Positions 1-8,610 of a stretch of DNA of 52,841 bases are shown one piece after another (position 1 is the first letter of the stretch; each line of letters begins with the position of its first letter). The stretch covers positions 1 to 52,841 of the forward strand of contig JAJZZM010000009.1 of the NCBI GenBank assembly GCA_021797555.1, read 5' to 3'. The notes under the pieces are model-generated. The model saw only the letters and a list, made by a program, of their open reading frames with translations, had not been told where the DNA came from and made no database searches. The DNA is from Thermoplasmata archaeon. Its GTDB lineage: Archaea > Thermoplasmatota > Thermoplasmata > Thermoplasmatales > Thermoplasmataceae. The translations under genes were made by a program, and so were the position numbers.

Positions 1-79
1 TCTCAAGGCTTCTTATCAGCCTGTTCAGGTCATCCTCACCCATCTTTCTCTCAATTGGATACATCTCTTTTTTTGCCAT
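1..79 (-). CDS. 5' end of an unrecognised gene (truncated by window edge)
   Basis: The reverse strand opens with an ATG at 77-79 and stays open for 26 codons to the window edge. It begins MAKKEMYPIERKMGEDDLNR and is rich in charged residues. I do not recognise the family from so short a piece. It is divergent from the permease gene at 145, and the 65 bases between them must hold both promoters. It is a likely real gene because the start lies just behind an AT-rich promoter-like stretch. Confidence 0.55.
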   Translation of the reverse strand, partial: MAKKEMYPIERKMGEDDLNRLIRSLE

Positions 80-144
80 GAAAATGTAATACTTATAAGT
101 ATAATAATGTTAGTAATTAACTATAAAATTATATATCGATAAAT
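80..144. promoter_or_regulatory. Divergent promoter region
   Basis: This 65-base gap separates two divergent starts. On the + strand an AT-rich ATTATATATCGATAA block lies immediately upstream of the ATG at 145, as expected for a leaderless archaeal transcript, although the exact TATA position is ambiguous. No operator repeat was noticed. Confidence 0.4.
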
Positions 145-723
145 ATGTACGCAGCTTTGCCTCCACTGGCGGTTGGATTTTTTGGTCTCGGAATAGGTTA
201 TTTTGTTTTCGGTGGTGCCGGCCTGTTTAAATATCCGAAAGAAATGAATGAAAAGGTTAACCATTCTATGGGCCTATGGGGAATAATGATGCCCGGGCTC
301 ATGCAATTTCTGGCTGGAACCTATCTCTGGCTCGGATTAACAATATTCCATGCCTTCAGGTCATCACCTATACTGTATATGGCTGCTTTGGCCTTTACGG
401 CATACGGTGTTCACTGGTTTGCCCTTGGCTATAACAAATATAAGGATGCTGACACAACGGTAGATGGTTTCATGGCCATTGGTTTTCTGTGGATCTCAAT
501 AACAGGTGCCGTTATATTCTTTTTAGGCAAGGATATACCTGTTGGAATACTGTTTGTACTGCTGGCATTTGTATATATAAATGATATACCTGCAAGCCTT
601 GCGCATTCAAAAACATGGGCAAGGTCAAAGGCATTTTTCCAGCTTATAACAGGTGTATGGTTAATGTATCTGATGTTTGCAGCAGCAATGAATTTTGCAC
701 TGGGATATCATTTATTCCTGTAA
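145..723 (+). CDS. GPR1/FUN34/YaaH (AceTr) family acetate permease
   Basis: This is a 192-residue polytopic membrane protein, probably with six helices. The N-terminus has PPLAVGFFGLGIGYFVFGGA, which corresponds to the family's N-P-x-P-L-G-x-x-x-F-G signature. It is followed by GIMMPGLMQFLAGTY and FTAYGVHWFALG, which match the G-x-x-Q-x-x-A-G and S-Y-G-x-F-W-x-x-G blocks. Family members (SatP, Ady2) move acetate or other short monocarboxylates across the cytoplasmic membrane. At an extremely acidic external pH such a protein could also export or recapture acetic acid; that is inference. An acetyl-CoA synthetase gene lies at the far end of the window. The start is the first ATG and follows the promoter closely. 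Confidence 0.8.
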   Translation: MYAALPPLAVGFFGLGIGYFVFGGAGLFKYPKEMNEKVNHSMGLWGIMMPGLMQFLAGTYLWLGLTIFHAFRSSPILYMAALAFTAYGVHWFALGYNKYKDADTTVDGFMAIGFLWISITGAVIFFLGKDIPVGILFVLLAFVYINDIPASLAHSKTWARSKAFFQLITGVWLMYLMFAAAMNFALGYHLFL

Positions 724-756
724 ATAAATTTTAATATTTTTTTTTAATATGCCTTT

Positions 757-1215
757 ATGAAAATCCTATCATTTTTTGGATCCTCCTCATCCGGGAAAAC
801 AACCATAATTGAAAATATAATAAAAACGTTAAGCCCGGAATATAAAATAATGTATATAAAGGGAATACCACATGATAATATATCGCTGGATACAGAAAAT
901 AAGGATACATGGAAAATGGAAAATGCCGGTGCTTACATTACTTATGGCCTAACCCCTACAAAAACGTATAAGATGGCAAGAAAAAAATCATATATTGACG
1001 ATATTATAAGCGGGGATGCAGATATTGCAATAATAGAAAGCTTTAAAAATTATAAAAATGCAATAAAATTTCTTGTCCTCGGCGATGAGGAATACATTAA
1101 AAAATATGAATATGATTATATAATAAAGGCAAATAATGGAACTTATAATAATAAATGCATAAAATACCCGGATGAATTAAATAAAATAATTAAAATAATA
1201 TTAGATGCAGTTTAA
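757..1215 (+). CDS. mobB: Molybdopterin-guanine dinucleotide biosynthesis protein MobB-like GTPase
   Basis: This 152-residue protein begins with a beta strand and a P-loop, GSSSSGKTT at residues 8-16, typical of MobB. MobB proteins bind GTP and assist MobA in attaching GMP to molybdopterin. A later DADIAIIESFKNYK segment fits the family pattern of an acidic residue next to a conserved E-S/G-F-K block. The 3' end overlaps the 3' end of mobA on the other strand by 15 bases, so the two genes converge although they serve the same pathway. It lies 33 bases after the permease gene, preceded by a T-rich stretch and an AATAT motif, so it may have its own start. Confidence 0.85.
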   Translation: MKILSFFGSSSSGKTTIIENIIKTLSPEYKIMYIKGIPHDNISLDTENKDTWKMENAGAYITYGLTPTKTYKMARKKSYIDDIISGDADIAIIESFKNYKNAIKFLVLGDEEYIKKYEYDYIIKANNGTYNNKCIKYPDELNKIIKIILDAV

Positions 1216-1746
1216 ATATTTTCTTACTATCAATAAATCATTATAATAATTAACGCTTTTTAATTTTAATGTATTTATTTCAACATAATTAATACTATAC
1301 ATTGACATAAACTTGCTTATGCTTCCATTTCCAGAATCCCTGTATTTTTTTAAATTATTGTATATGGACATATTATATATTGAAAATAAAGGCTCATAGT
1401 AATTGCTGTTCCTATATGCAATTGCTTTTCCATTATATGATTTAATTAATTTATTTATAATATCATAATCAATTAAGGGCATATCACCGCCCACTGCAAG
1501 GAATTTATTATATGTTTTTATGCAGTATAATATGGAATCTATTAATATTCCATTAGTATAATCACATACAGTATTGCAGTTATTGCATTCCAGTGAATAA
1601 TTTTTTGTAAATAATATTATGCTATCAAAAATCTTTGTTTCATATAAAATTCGGGATATGCGGTTTATCATGGTTTCACCGCATACCTCCATATTATGCT
1701 TATTTTTTAATCTTTCACTATTCTTAGCGAATATTACTGCCATCAT
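1201..1746 (-). CDS. mobA: MobA-like molybdopterin nucleotidyltransferase
   Basis: This 181-residue protein has a nucleotidyltransferase fold pattern. The clearest motif is GGDMPLID near residue 86, the metal-binding D-M-P of MobA enzymes. The N-terminal loop, normally L-x-G-G-x-S-x-R-M-G-x-D-K, is much altered here (FAKNSERLKNKH), keeping only an S-x-R and a lysine. It is the last gene of the moaA-moaD-moeA-moeA-mobA operon and overlaps the preceding moeA stop region by 23 bases. The reverse strand has GATGATATAAATG before the start, a reasonable ribosome site. The operon context makes transfer of GMP or CMP to molybdopterin the likely role; the unusual loop leaves the nucleotide uncertain. 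Confidence 0.75.
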   Translation of the reverse strand: MMAVIFAKNSERLKNKHNMEVCGETMINRISRILYETKIFDSIILFTKNYSLECNNCNTVCDYTNGILIDSILYCIKTYNKFLAVGGDMPLIDYDIINKLIKSYNGKAIAYRNSNYYEPLFSIYNMSIYNNLKKYRDSGNGSISKFMSMYSINYVEINTLKLKSVNYYNDLLIVRKYLNCI

Positions 1747-3475
1747 TTATATCATCAAAAAATGATTTAATTTCATTATAATACCTGCTTTTCTTATATA
1801 AATAATAATAAAATGGTATATTGCCGATATTATCATAATCCATGGAATATTTTAATGCATCACTCAAATATACTATGCCAGCATCGCATCTATTATTTTT
1901 AACATAATCGCATATCACATCTGTATTGTCAAGATATGTTATATTATTATTTTTTATATTTTTTATGGAATAATCATATAACCCGGATCCTTTATATAAA
2001 ACTGCAATTGATTTATAATTTCTGTCATTATATATTAATGCAACCGGAATATTAAATTTAAATTCAGTGTAATTGGCATTTTTAACATCATTATTTGATA
2101 TATATAAATCTGCCTCGTTTTTTTCCATAGACCTTAATATATTATTGTAATTTGATTCAACAGATATGGTTTTATTCATTATATTATATGGCATTTTTTC
2201 CATTAATGGTGAATATTCTCCATAAATTAAAATTTCAGGCATATTATATGAAAATAAATTAACATTTATTTTTTCATTTTCCCTTAAATAATCTGATTTT
2301 GATTCCACTATAGAAAATCCTGTGGCCCTCATTATCCTTGATATGGAACCGGAATTGCCACGGACCTGATATGCATAATAATCATTATTTCTCTTTAAAA
2401 GCTTTATTAACAATAAATCCGTATTCCCACTGTGCAGTTCAAATATTTCCTTTGTTGTCGCATTTACTCCAGGATTATTATAGTTACAATTTAGCATATT
2501 AAATAAATTTGGTATAACCAGCGAATAAAGAATCATCATAGATGATACCGGGAATCCTGGCACACCAAAAAGCATGTTATTATCATTTTTTGCAAAAACA
2601 AATGGCTTTCCTGGTTTTACCCTTACGCCATGAAATATTATTCCAGGATTATAATTGCCAAAAATTTTATAGACCATATCCTTATCACCTGCAGATGTGC
2701 TTCCTATTGTTACCGTTACGTCATTTTCATTTACCGATCTATCTATAATATTTTTTATTTCACCATAATCATCCTTTATAATGCCATAATTTTTAACACT
2801 GAATGCACTGTACTTTGAAAGTTCAGCTCTTATGGCTATGCTGTTTGATTCGTATATCTTTCCATCTATGTATGGATCGCCGGGATTTAATAATTCATTT
2901 CCTGTTGATATTATTCCTATTTTTATTTTTTTAAAAACCCTTATTTTTTTTATGCCTATGGAGGATAAAACGGATATATGGCCTGTGTTTAATATTGTGT
3001 ATTTATTTATTATCTTTTCACCCTTTATTACATCTATTCCGGAATTAGATATTTCATTGAATTTAGGAACGGATTTAAAAAATGTGATTTCATTTCCATC
3101 TTCCTTTGTATCCTCAAATGGAACCATTGCATCGGCACCTACAGGTATAACGCCACCTGTTGGAACTTTAATGCATTTTCCCTTGCCAGGATGCATTATG
3201 CCCTTTTCACCTATGTATGTTTCTCCTGACATAATAAGCTTTACCGGATTATTATAATCGGCATTCTTAATGTCTTCAAGAATTACTGCATAACCATCAA
3301 CCTGCGACCTTGAGAACAGCGGCAGATTATTATTGCTGTATATATCATCGGCAGCAATTCTCCCTGCAGAATCAACCACACATACATCCTCATGCCCATC
3401 AATTTTTTTTATATTGTTTTTAATTATATTAAATGCATCATTAAAACTTATTAAATCATGAAATATCAATCCCAT
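1724..3475 (-). CDS. moeA: MoeA fused to a periplasmic-binding-protein-like domain
   Basis: This 583-residue protein has two parts. Residues 1 to about 405 are MoeA, which inserts molybdate into adenylylated molybdopterin. Visible motifs are SRSQVDGYA, STGNELLNPGD, the G-S-T-S-A-G-D-K-D block, GVRVKPGKP and GVPGFPVSSM. Residues from about 410 form a domain resembling the LysR-type or ModA-like substrate-binding fold (EADLYISNNDV, CDAGIVYLSD), an arrangement known from other archaeal MoeA proteins. The domain probably senses or binds an oxyanion or cofactor; that is inference. The reverse-strand sequence GGGTGATATAAAATG is a strong Shine-Dalgarno sequence, and the start overlaps the end of the upstream moeA by 10 bases. 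Confidence 0.88.
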   Translation of the reverse strand: MGLIFHDLISFNDAFNIIKNNIKKIDGHEDVCVVDSAGRIAADDIYSNNNLPLFSRSQVDGYAVILEDIKNADYNNPVKLIMSGETYIGEKGIMHPGKGKCIKVPTGGVIPVGADAMVPFEDTKEDGNEITFFKSVPKFNEISNSGIDVIKGEKIINKYTILNTGHISVLSSIGIKKIRVFKKIKIGIISTGNELLNPGDPYIDGKIYESNSIAIRAELSKYSAFSVKNYGIIKDDYGEIKNIIDRSVNENDVTVTIGSTSAGDKDMVYKIFGNYNPGIIFHGVRVKPGKPFVFAKNDNNMLFGVPGFPVSSMMILYSLVIPNLFNMLNCNYNNPGVNATTKEIFELHSGNTDLLLIKLLKRNNDYYAYQVRGNSGSISRIMRATGFSIVESKSDYLRENEKINVNLFSYNMPEILIYGEYSPLMEKMPYNIMNKTISVESNYNNILRSMEKNEADLYISNNDVKNANYTEFKFNIPVALIYNDRNYKSIAVLYKGSGLYDYSIKNIKNNNITYLDNTDVICDYVKNNRCDAGIVYLSDALKYSMDYDNIGNIPFYYYLYKKSRYYNEIKSFFDDINDGSNIR

Positions 3476-4707
3476 TTTATATCACCCAACATATAAACAG
3501 TTACATATTTATTATTTTCAATACTCTCAAGGTTTTCCGGAACCATTGCAATAGAGTTGCCATATATTATTGTTGATAATATTCCGGAACCTGTTGTTTT
3601 TAATGGAAGTATATGGATTTTATTATTAGTTTCGTATGCCCTGCATATCTGGAATAATGTAAACCCTATTTTATTGTGTATGTTTTCATCGAGTATGCCT
3701 GTAATTTTTTTGTAATAATCAAAATTATAAATATTTTTTATATACCTGTTTATAAAAATTAGAGATGAAAGTAATGCGGCTACCGGAAGTCCTGAAACAG
3801 AGATAACAGGTTTATTATTTACATTGAATATGGCCATTGTCCTTCCTGGTTTTATCGCTATTCCTGAAAATAACAATTTACCTAATGATGATACTGCATC
3901 TGTTGTCATATCCTTTCTGCCAAGGCTTGTGCCTCCAGTTACTATTATTATATCACATGCATTAATTATATTATTTATTCCTTTTACTATATCATGTGCA
4001 TTATCACTGTATATTCCACCATCCAGTGTTTCAATAAAATTGTTATTATTATAATAATTTTTTAACAATATCCCTGTTGAATTAACTATTTTTTTATTTG
4101 CAATTTCATTGCCTGTTGATATTATTCCAATTTTTATTTTTTTATATACAGTTATGTTATCTATTCTTACAGATGCCATTGCTGCAATATGCTGCGGCAA
4201 TATTCTCTCATTTTTTTCTAAAATTTTGTAGCCTTTTGCTATATCCTCGCCCTTTTTAAAAATATTGTCATGTTTTAATGATGAATAAACATAGATATAA
4301 TCACCATGCTTTTCCGTGTCCTCTACCTTAACAACTGCATCGGCGCCATCCGGTATTTCTGATCCAGTGTATACTTCAATACACTGATTTTCCTTTATTT
4401 TTTCTGAAAATTTTTCTCCCGCTTCCGATGAGCCTATGACCTTTAGCATTGCAGGATTGTTTATTGCTGCATTTATTATATCGGATGATTTTAGGGCGTA
4501 GCCATCAACGGCACTTTTATTGAACTCAGGTATATCCTGATCTGAATATACATTGTCATATGATATCATGTTTAACGATGAATTTATATTAATATTTTCT
4601 TTACCAGGGTATTTCCAGTTCATGGAATCAAAAATATTCATTGCATCATCATATGATATAAATTTATCAAAGCCTTCCATTATATGTTTTGACGTATTAT
4701 TCACCAT
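3466..4707 (-). CDS. moeA: Molybdopterin molybdenumtransferase MoeA (single domain)
   Basis: This 413-residue protein is a standard-length MoeA. It shows NKSAVDGYALKSSDI near residue 63, IISTGNEIANKK, the TGGTSLGRKDMTTDAV active-site block, GIAIKPGRTM and SVSGLPVAALLS. It would act with the fused paralogue next to it; archaea often carry two MoeA copies, possibly for molybdenum versus tungsten or for the adenylylation and insertion steps. It starts 9 bases after moaD stops, with a GGTGG ribosome site inside the moaD tail, and overlaps the next gene by 10 bases, so it is translationally coupled on both sides. Confidence 0.88.
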   Translation of the reverse strand: MVNNTSKHIMEGFDKFISYDDAMNIFDSMNWKYPGKENININSSLNMISYDNVYSDQDIPEFNKSAVDGYALKSSDIINAAINNPAMLKVIGSSEAGEKFSEKIKENQCIEVYTGSEIPDGADAVVKVEDTEKHGDYIYVYSSLKHDNIFKKGEDIAKGYKILEKNERILPQHIAAMASVRIDNITVYKKIKIGIISTGNEIANKKIVNSTGILLKNYYNNNNFIETLDGGIYSDNAHDIVKGINNIINACDIIIVTGGTSLGRKDMTTDAVSSLGKLLFSGIAIKPGRTMAIFNVNNKPVISVSGLPVAALLSSLIFINRYIKNIYNFDYYKKITGILDENIHNKIGFTLFQICRAYETNNKIHILPLKTTGSGILSTIIYGNSIAMVPENLESIENNKYVTVYMLGDIKWD

Positions 4708-4716
4708 TTATAGGTA

Positions 4717-4953
4717 TTATCCACCGCTTACCGGGGGGAAAAATGCTATAGCATCATTTTCCTTTATTTTTTGATTATTATAATATTCGTCGTTTACCGC
4801 TATAAGCAGATTGTTTTCATATTTTATTTCCGGATATTTATTGAATATAATTTTTTTTATTTCATCCATATTGCCGGAATTTATATCTATAATTTCGTAT
4901 TCCTTTTTCGTGATATCCCTCACATGTGCAAAATACAGTATTTTTATTTTCAT
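4717..4953 (-). CDS. moaD: Molybdopterin synthase sulfur carrier subunit MoaD
   Basis: This 78-residue ubiquitin-fold protein ends in the required di-glycine (FFPPVSGG), the tail that is adenylylated and thiocarboxylated to deliver sulfur to precursor Z. The N-terminal KIKILYFAHVRDITKKE strand pattern is typical. The gene starts 2 bases beyond the moaA stop codon, and GGAGGTAATTATG on the reverse strand supplies a strong ribosome site. The partner MoaE and the cyclase partner MoaC are not in this window. Confidence 0.9.
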   Translation of the reverse strand: MKIKILYFAHVRDITKKEYEIIDINSGNMDEIKKIIFNKYPEIKYENNLLIAVNDEYYNNQKIKENDAIAFFPPVSGG

Positions 4954-4955
4954 AA

Positions 4956-5906
4956 TTACCTCCAGTACGGTATCCTAGATTTTACAGCTTTAATATATTC
5001 ATCATTTAATAATTTTTCATCATTTAACTTATCCTTTATATTAAAATAATCATTTTCACGCAATAAGCAGGTTTTTAAATTGCCATCCGCAGTTACCCTT
5101 AGCCTTGTACAATGTTTGCAGAAATCTGTATTGTGCATTGGCTTAACAAATTCTATTTTTACATTTCCATAATCCGTGTTTATTAAATAACGCTCACGGT
5201 TATGCAGGTCATTATGCTCAACATATAATGCTTTCTTTTTTATTTTATTTTCTATAGGCCTTATATCAACATGGTATTTTAAATACTCATAACTTTTTTC
5301 CTTTTCTTTATTTGCCTCAAATTCTATTAACTGCAAAATGCAGTTGTTTTCAGCACAGAAATCTATCATATTGTCTATTTCATTTTCATTAATATTCTTC
5401 ATGACAACAAAGTTTATTTTTATTGGTCCAAGGCCTGCATCCTGTGCAGCCTTTATGCCTTCCTTAACTACTGGCAAAAAATCTTTCTTTTCAGTATTTG
5501 TTATAAATTTAAAGTTATATTCATCTATTGCGTGCATGGATATATTTACTCTGTCCAATCCAGCTTCCTTTAATTTATGTGCCAGTTTTGGCAGCATAAC
5601 ACCATTTGTTGTTAATGATATACTGCCATCAATATGCTTTCTTGTCCTTTTTACTATATCTACTATGTCTTCCCTCAATAATGGCTCCCCGCCAGTGAAT
5701 TTTATTCTATTTACGCCATGATTTGCCGATATACTGACAATATTTTCTATCTCTTCAGGGGTCATATATGCTATGTTTCTCTCTGTGCCCTCCATGTGGC
5801 AGAATATGCAGTTGAAGTTGCATATTGCATTTAACTGGATCCTTAAGCTTTTTACAGGTCTTCCAAAATTATCGTAAATATATTTAGTGACAGCACCATT
5901 TATCAT
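4956..5906 (-). CDS. moaA: GTP 3',8-cyclase MoaA (radical SAM)
   Basis: This 316-residue protein carries the radical SAM cluster motif C-x3-C-x2-C at Cys29, Cys33 and Cys36 (CNFNCIFC), the SAM-binding FTGGEPLLR, and the C-terminal second cluster motif CKHCTRLRVTADGNLKTCLL. It catalyses the first step of molybdenum cofactor synthesis from GTP. The extreme C-terminus is SRIPYWR and not the usual Gly-Gly, which in many MoaA proteins reaches into the active site; this is a departure worth noting. It is the promoter-proximal gene of the operon, and the region upstream (5907-5960) is AT-rich and noncoding. Confidence 0.92.
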   Translation of the reverse strand: MINGAVTKYIYDNFGRPVKSLRIQLNAICNFNCIFCHMEGTERNIAYMTPEEIENIVSISANHGVNRIKFTGGEPLLREDIVDIVKRTRKHIDGSISLTTNGVMLPKLAHKLKEAGLDRVNISMHAIDEYNFKFITNTEKKDFLPVVKEGIKAAQDAGLGPIKINFVVMKNINENEIDNMIDFCAENNCILQLIEFEANKEKEKSYEYLKYHVDIRPIENKIKKKALYVEHNDLHNRERYLINTDYGNVKIEFVKPMHNTDFCKHCTRLRVTADGNLKTCLLRENDYFNIKDKLNDEKLLNDEYIKAVKSRIPYWR

Positions 5907-6039
5907 TAATATGATATTACAGTAAAGATATTTAACTGTTTTTAATAAAATAGTTTTATATCATATACAATATAAAAAAGAAAATTTAATATAAATTAAT
6001 AAATACATTATATTATAAATAATTTTTTGCTCTGAGTTA

Positions 6040-6717
6040 ATTTCCGGCCATCTAAAAATAACATAAAAATGTGGAAAAACTGGGATGAAAAAGGTATAGA
6101 AGGTTATATAAACAAAGTCAAAAATCTGGGCATAAATTTTTTGCGTGTTTTTATATTGGATGAGGATTTTATAGATGTATATGGTAACGGTCTGAATTGC
6201 GTAAGGAGGCTTTATTGCTTGAATATGCATTTTATAACACGGTTAAATCTATAGACAATAAACATATTGCATCATCCGGTGATATTATGTCATATCTCCA
6301 GGAACCGGTAAATATTAACGGATATTCGGATTATTCTGGGCTTCATATTTATACATATGATAATGATATAATAAAGCATAGGTATTTATATGGTTCTCTT
6401 TTAAATATTTACATCAATAATAATGATATAAAAATTATGCTGGAGGAATTTGGATTCAGCAGTGACCAGTTTTATGAGGAAAGCATATCAAGATTTACAT
6501 GGCACGTGCAAATGGAGCCATTGGGGCCTTTGAATAGTGCTTTTCTGATTTTAAAAATAAGAATAACCCACCATACGATTGGCGCCCTTTGGAGTTGCAT
6601 TTTGGATTAATTGATGATAAGAGCGATGCAAAATTAACAGGAAAATATTTTAAAAAGTTTTCAGATGAATTGGATATTAATGATAAAATAATTTATAATT
6701 TTAATAATATATTATAA
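6040..6717 (+). pseudogene. Decayed GH5-type glycoside hydrolase (mannanase-like)
   Basis: Pieces of one protein appear in three reading frames. First frame: NFRPSKNNIKMWKNWDEKGI and KNLGINFLRVFILDEDF, typical of the N-terminal half of GH5 beta-mannanase-like enzymes. Second frame, from about 6200: SIDNKHIASSGDI and KIMLEEFGFSS, where the E in E-E-F-G fits the GH5 nucleophile. Third frame, from about 6498: MARANGAIGAFE, then a TAG at 6535-6537 where family members have Trp, then CFSDFKNKNNPPYDWRPLEL to a TAA at 6715-6717. The middle that should hold the acid/base N-E-P motif is missing. Internal deletion, two frame changes and a nonsense codon make this a clear pseudogene. It is flanked by moaA and an MFS gene. 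Confidence 0.75.
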
Positions 6718-6768
6718 TAATATTATATAAATAAAAAAAGGCAACTATAAATAATAGATAATAATAAA

Positions 6769-7968
6769 GTGTATTTATTCAGGCATTATATTATGATAAA
6801 ATCATATTTTTCTGATCCGGTTTTATATTATATGTCATATGGTTTATTTTCATTCTCAAATGGCCTTTTTAATATTTTTGTTAATATAATGTTTTTTTCA
6901 GATCATAACATAATAAATGTAATAGAATTCCAGATTTCAATGCAATTTACACAGTTATTATTATTTATAATAAGTACATACTTTATTAAATATATAAGTG
7001 CAAAATTTTTATATTCTTCAGGGGCAATACTGCGTTCACTGGTAATTGCAAGCCTGTTTCTAAATAATTTTTTATCCAGCAATGCAATTCTTTTTGGTTT
7101 TTTATACGGCATACCCTCGGGAATATTCTGGGCGGGCAATGCAACGTTCACTCTGCAAATATCCAGAAAAACAAAAAGATTTAAATTTTTATCTGTAAAC
7201 TCTGCATTATCAGGAATAACATCACTTATTGCGCCACTTGCCGGAGGTTTTTTGATTGCATACTCATCATATGCCGGCATATACAAATATTTTAATGATT
7301 TTATATTATCATCCATTTTATTAATTTTTACGGGCATTTCAGCATTATTTATAAATTCAAGCGGCGAGAAAGGAGGCATATTCAAAATATCTGAAACAGA
7401 AATAAGTGAAAATAATTACAATGTTTTCAGATTATTTTTCTTTTCATCCTATATAATGAGTATAATAATGTCCACTGTATTGCCAGTTTATATATTTCTT
7501 ATCTCAAACAGTTATATAATTGCAGGTTTATATGGAACAATTATAGCAGTAACATCATTAATATCTAATTCTATGGCACCTTTTCTTTATTACAGAATAA
7601 AAAAATTTGTACTAATAGCATTTTCAGTAATTATATTTGCATCATTTACATTTATTTTTAAGAATATAGATAATATTTTTATTATTTTTATTGCATCTTC
7701 TTCAATAATGTTTTTTTTAACGCCACTTTCTAACCTTGGCATGACAGAATTTATGCATTACCTTGACCAGTTTAATGTAACAAGGCAATACTGGATTAAC
7801 CGGGAATACTATATTGTTGCAGGAAGGCTCATTTCTCTTTCATCACTTATATTCATAGCAGATATTTATTCTGTATATGAAACTGTTTTGTTGATACCGA
7901 TATTTTCCATCTCCATTTTAGGATTTATACCGGTACTGAAAAAACTAAGAAAGGATAATTATACATGA
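6769..7968 (+). CDS. Major facilitator superfamily transporter, substrate unknown
   Basis: This protein of up to 399 residues has about 12 hydrophobic segments. The block FLYGIPSGIFWAGNATFTLQ and the loop SRKTKRFKF are MFS-like. The start is uncertain: a GTG at 6769 lies about 25 bases after CTATAAATAAT, which suits a leaderless transcript, but an ATG at 6793 (MIKSYFSDPVLYY) is also plausible. No substrate motif was recognised. It lies just downstream of the GH5 remnant, so a former sugar-use locus is possible but unproven. Confidence 0.75.
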   Translation: MYLFRHYIMIKSYFSDPVLYYMSYGLFSFSNGLFNIFVNIMFFSDHNIINVIEFQISMQFTQLLLFIISTYFIKYISAKFLYSSGAILRSLVIASLFLNNFLSSNAILFGFLYGIPSGIFWAGNATFTLQISRKTKRFKFLSVNSALSGITSLIAPLAGGFLIAYSSYAGIYKYFNDFILSSILLIFTGISALFINSSGEKGGIFKISETEISENNYNVFRLFFFSSYIMSIIMSTVLPVYIFLISNSYIIAGLYGTIIAVTSLISNSMAPFLYYRIKKFVLIAFSVIIFASFTFIFKNIDNIFIIFIASSSIMFFLTPLSNLGMTEFMHYLDQFNVTRQYWINREYYIVAGRLISLSSLIFIADIYSVYETVLLIPIFSISILGFIPVLKKLRKDNYT

Positions 7969-8112
7969 AATTATAAATTCAAAATATTAATAAATAATGC
8001 TGTATTTAACTTTTATGTATAAATTTCCTGAAAAATTTGAATTTGGCTGGTCCCAGGCGGGCTTTCATATTGTATATATGTTTATTCCCTGGAATTAAGC
8101 TACACAGTAAAT

Positions 8113-8150
8113 CCAGTGGCTTTCTTTCCAGTATATTGATTTGTAAACAA
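8113..8150. repeat. Intergenic 37-bp element, copy 1
   Basis: This copy reads CCAGTGGCTTTCTTTCCAGT followed by ATATTGATTTGTAAAC. It shares TATTGATTTGTAAA and the G-G-x-T-T-T-x-T-T-T pattern with copies at 18864-18900 and 23324-23360. It ends 36 bases before the start of the CBS gene, just before that gene's TATA box (TTTATATATAAAT). Read on the reverse strand, it begins a 47-codon open stretch starting LQINILERKPLDLLCSLIPG, which suggests a decayed coding tail such as a transposase end. Confidence 0.6.
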
Positions 8151-8185
8151 CATTTATTTTATATATAAATTAAGGATATATAAGT

Positions 8186-8608
8186 ATGGTACTCTATGCA
8201 GAAGATATAATGAGGAAAAACGGCGAAATGCTTGATGAAAATGTCAGTGCATTAAAAGCTTCAGTTGTAATGTCTGAAAAGCACAATGGCTACGTAATAG
8301 TTGGCAGTAATAATATACCTAAGGGCATAGTGACGGAATGGGACTTTATAAACAAGGTTGTCTCAAAAAACCTTAATCCAGAAAAAGTAAAATTGAAAGA
8401 AATAATGACATCGCCATTAACATATGTAAAACCTGATACTCCAATGGATAGGGTTGCAGATTTAATGGCAAATAAGGGCATAAGGAGGCTCCTTGTAATA
8501 GACAATGATAAACTGACAGGCATAATAACATCCCGGGATGTATTAAAATACTTCAGGGAATATGTTATGGACGTTGTTGAAATAGCATCGAAATTTGGAA
8601 TAAGATGA
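8186..8608 (+). CDS. Two-CBS-domain protein
   Basis: This 140-residue soluble protein consists of two CBS motifs, about residues 5-60 and 70-130. Typical features are GIVTEWDFINKVV in the first and MANKGIRRLLVIDNDKLTGI followed by TSRDVLKYF in the second. CBS pairs bind adenine nucleotides and regulate partner proteins. The gene stands alone, has a TATA box TTTATATATAAAT about 25 bases before ATG, and converges with the PdxA-like gene, with only 2 bases between the two stops. The partner is not evident from context. Confidence 0.88.
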   Translation: MVLYAEDIMRKNGEMLDENVSALKASVVMSEKHNGYVIVGSNNIPKGIVTEWDFINKVVSKNLNPEKVKLKEIMTSPLTYVKPDTPMDRVADLMANKGIRRLLVIDNDKLTGIITSRDVLKYFREYVMDVVEIASKFGIR

Positions 8609-8610
8609 TA

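Noticed and set aside
6903-7385. Reverse-strand frame of 160 codons within the MFS gene
   Set aside because: Antisense shadow of a clear membrane transporter; no start signal or motif.
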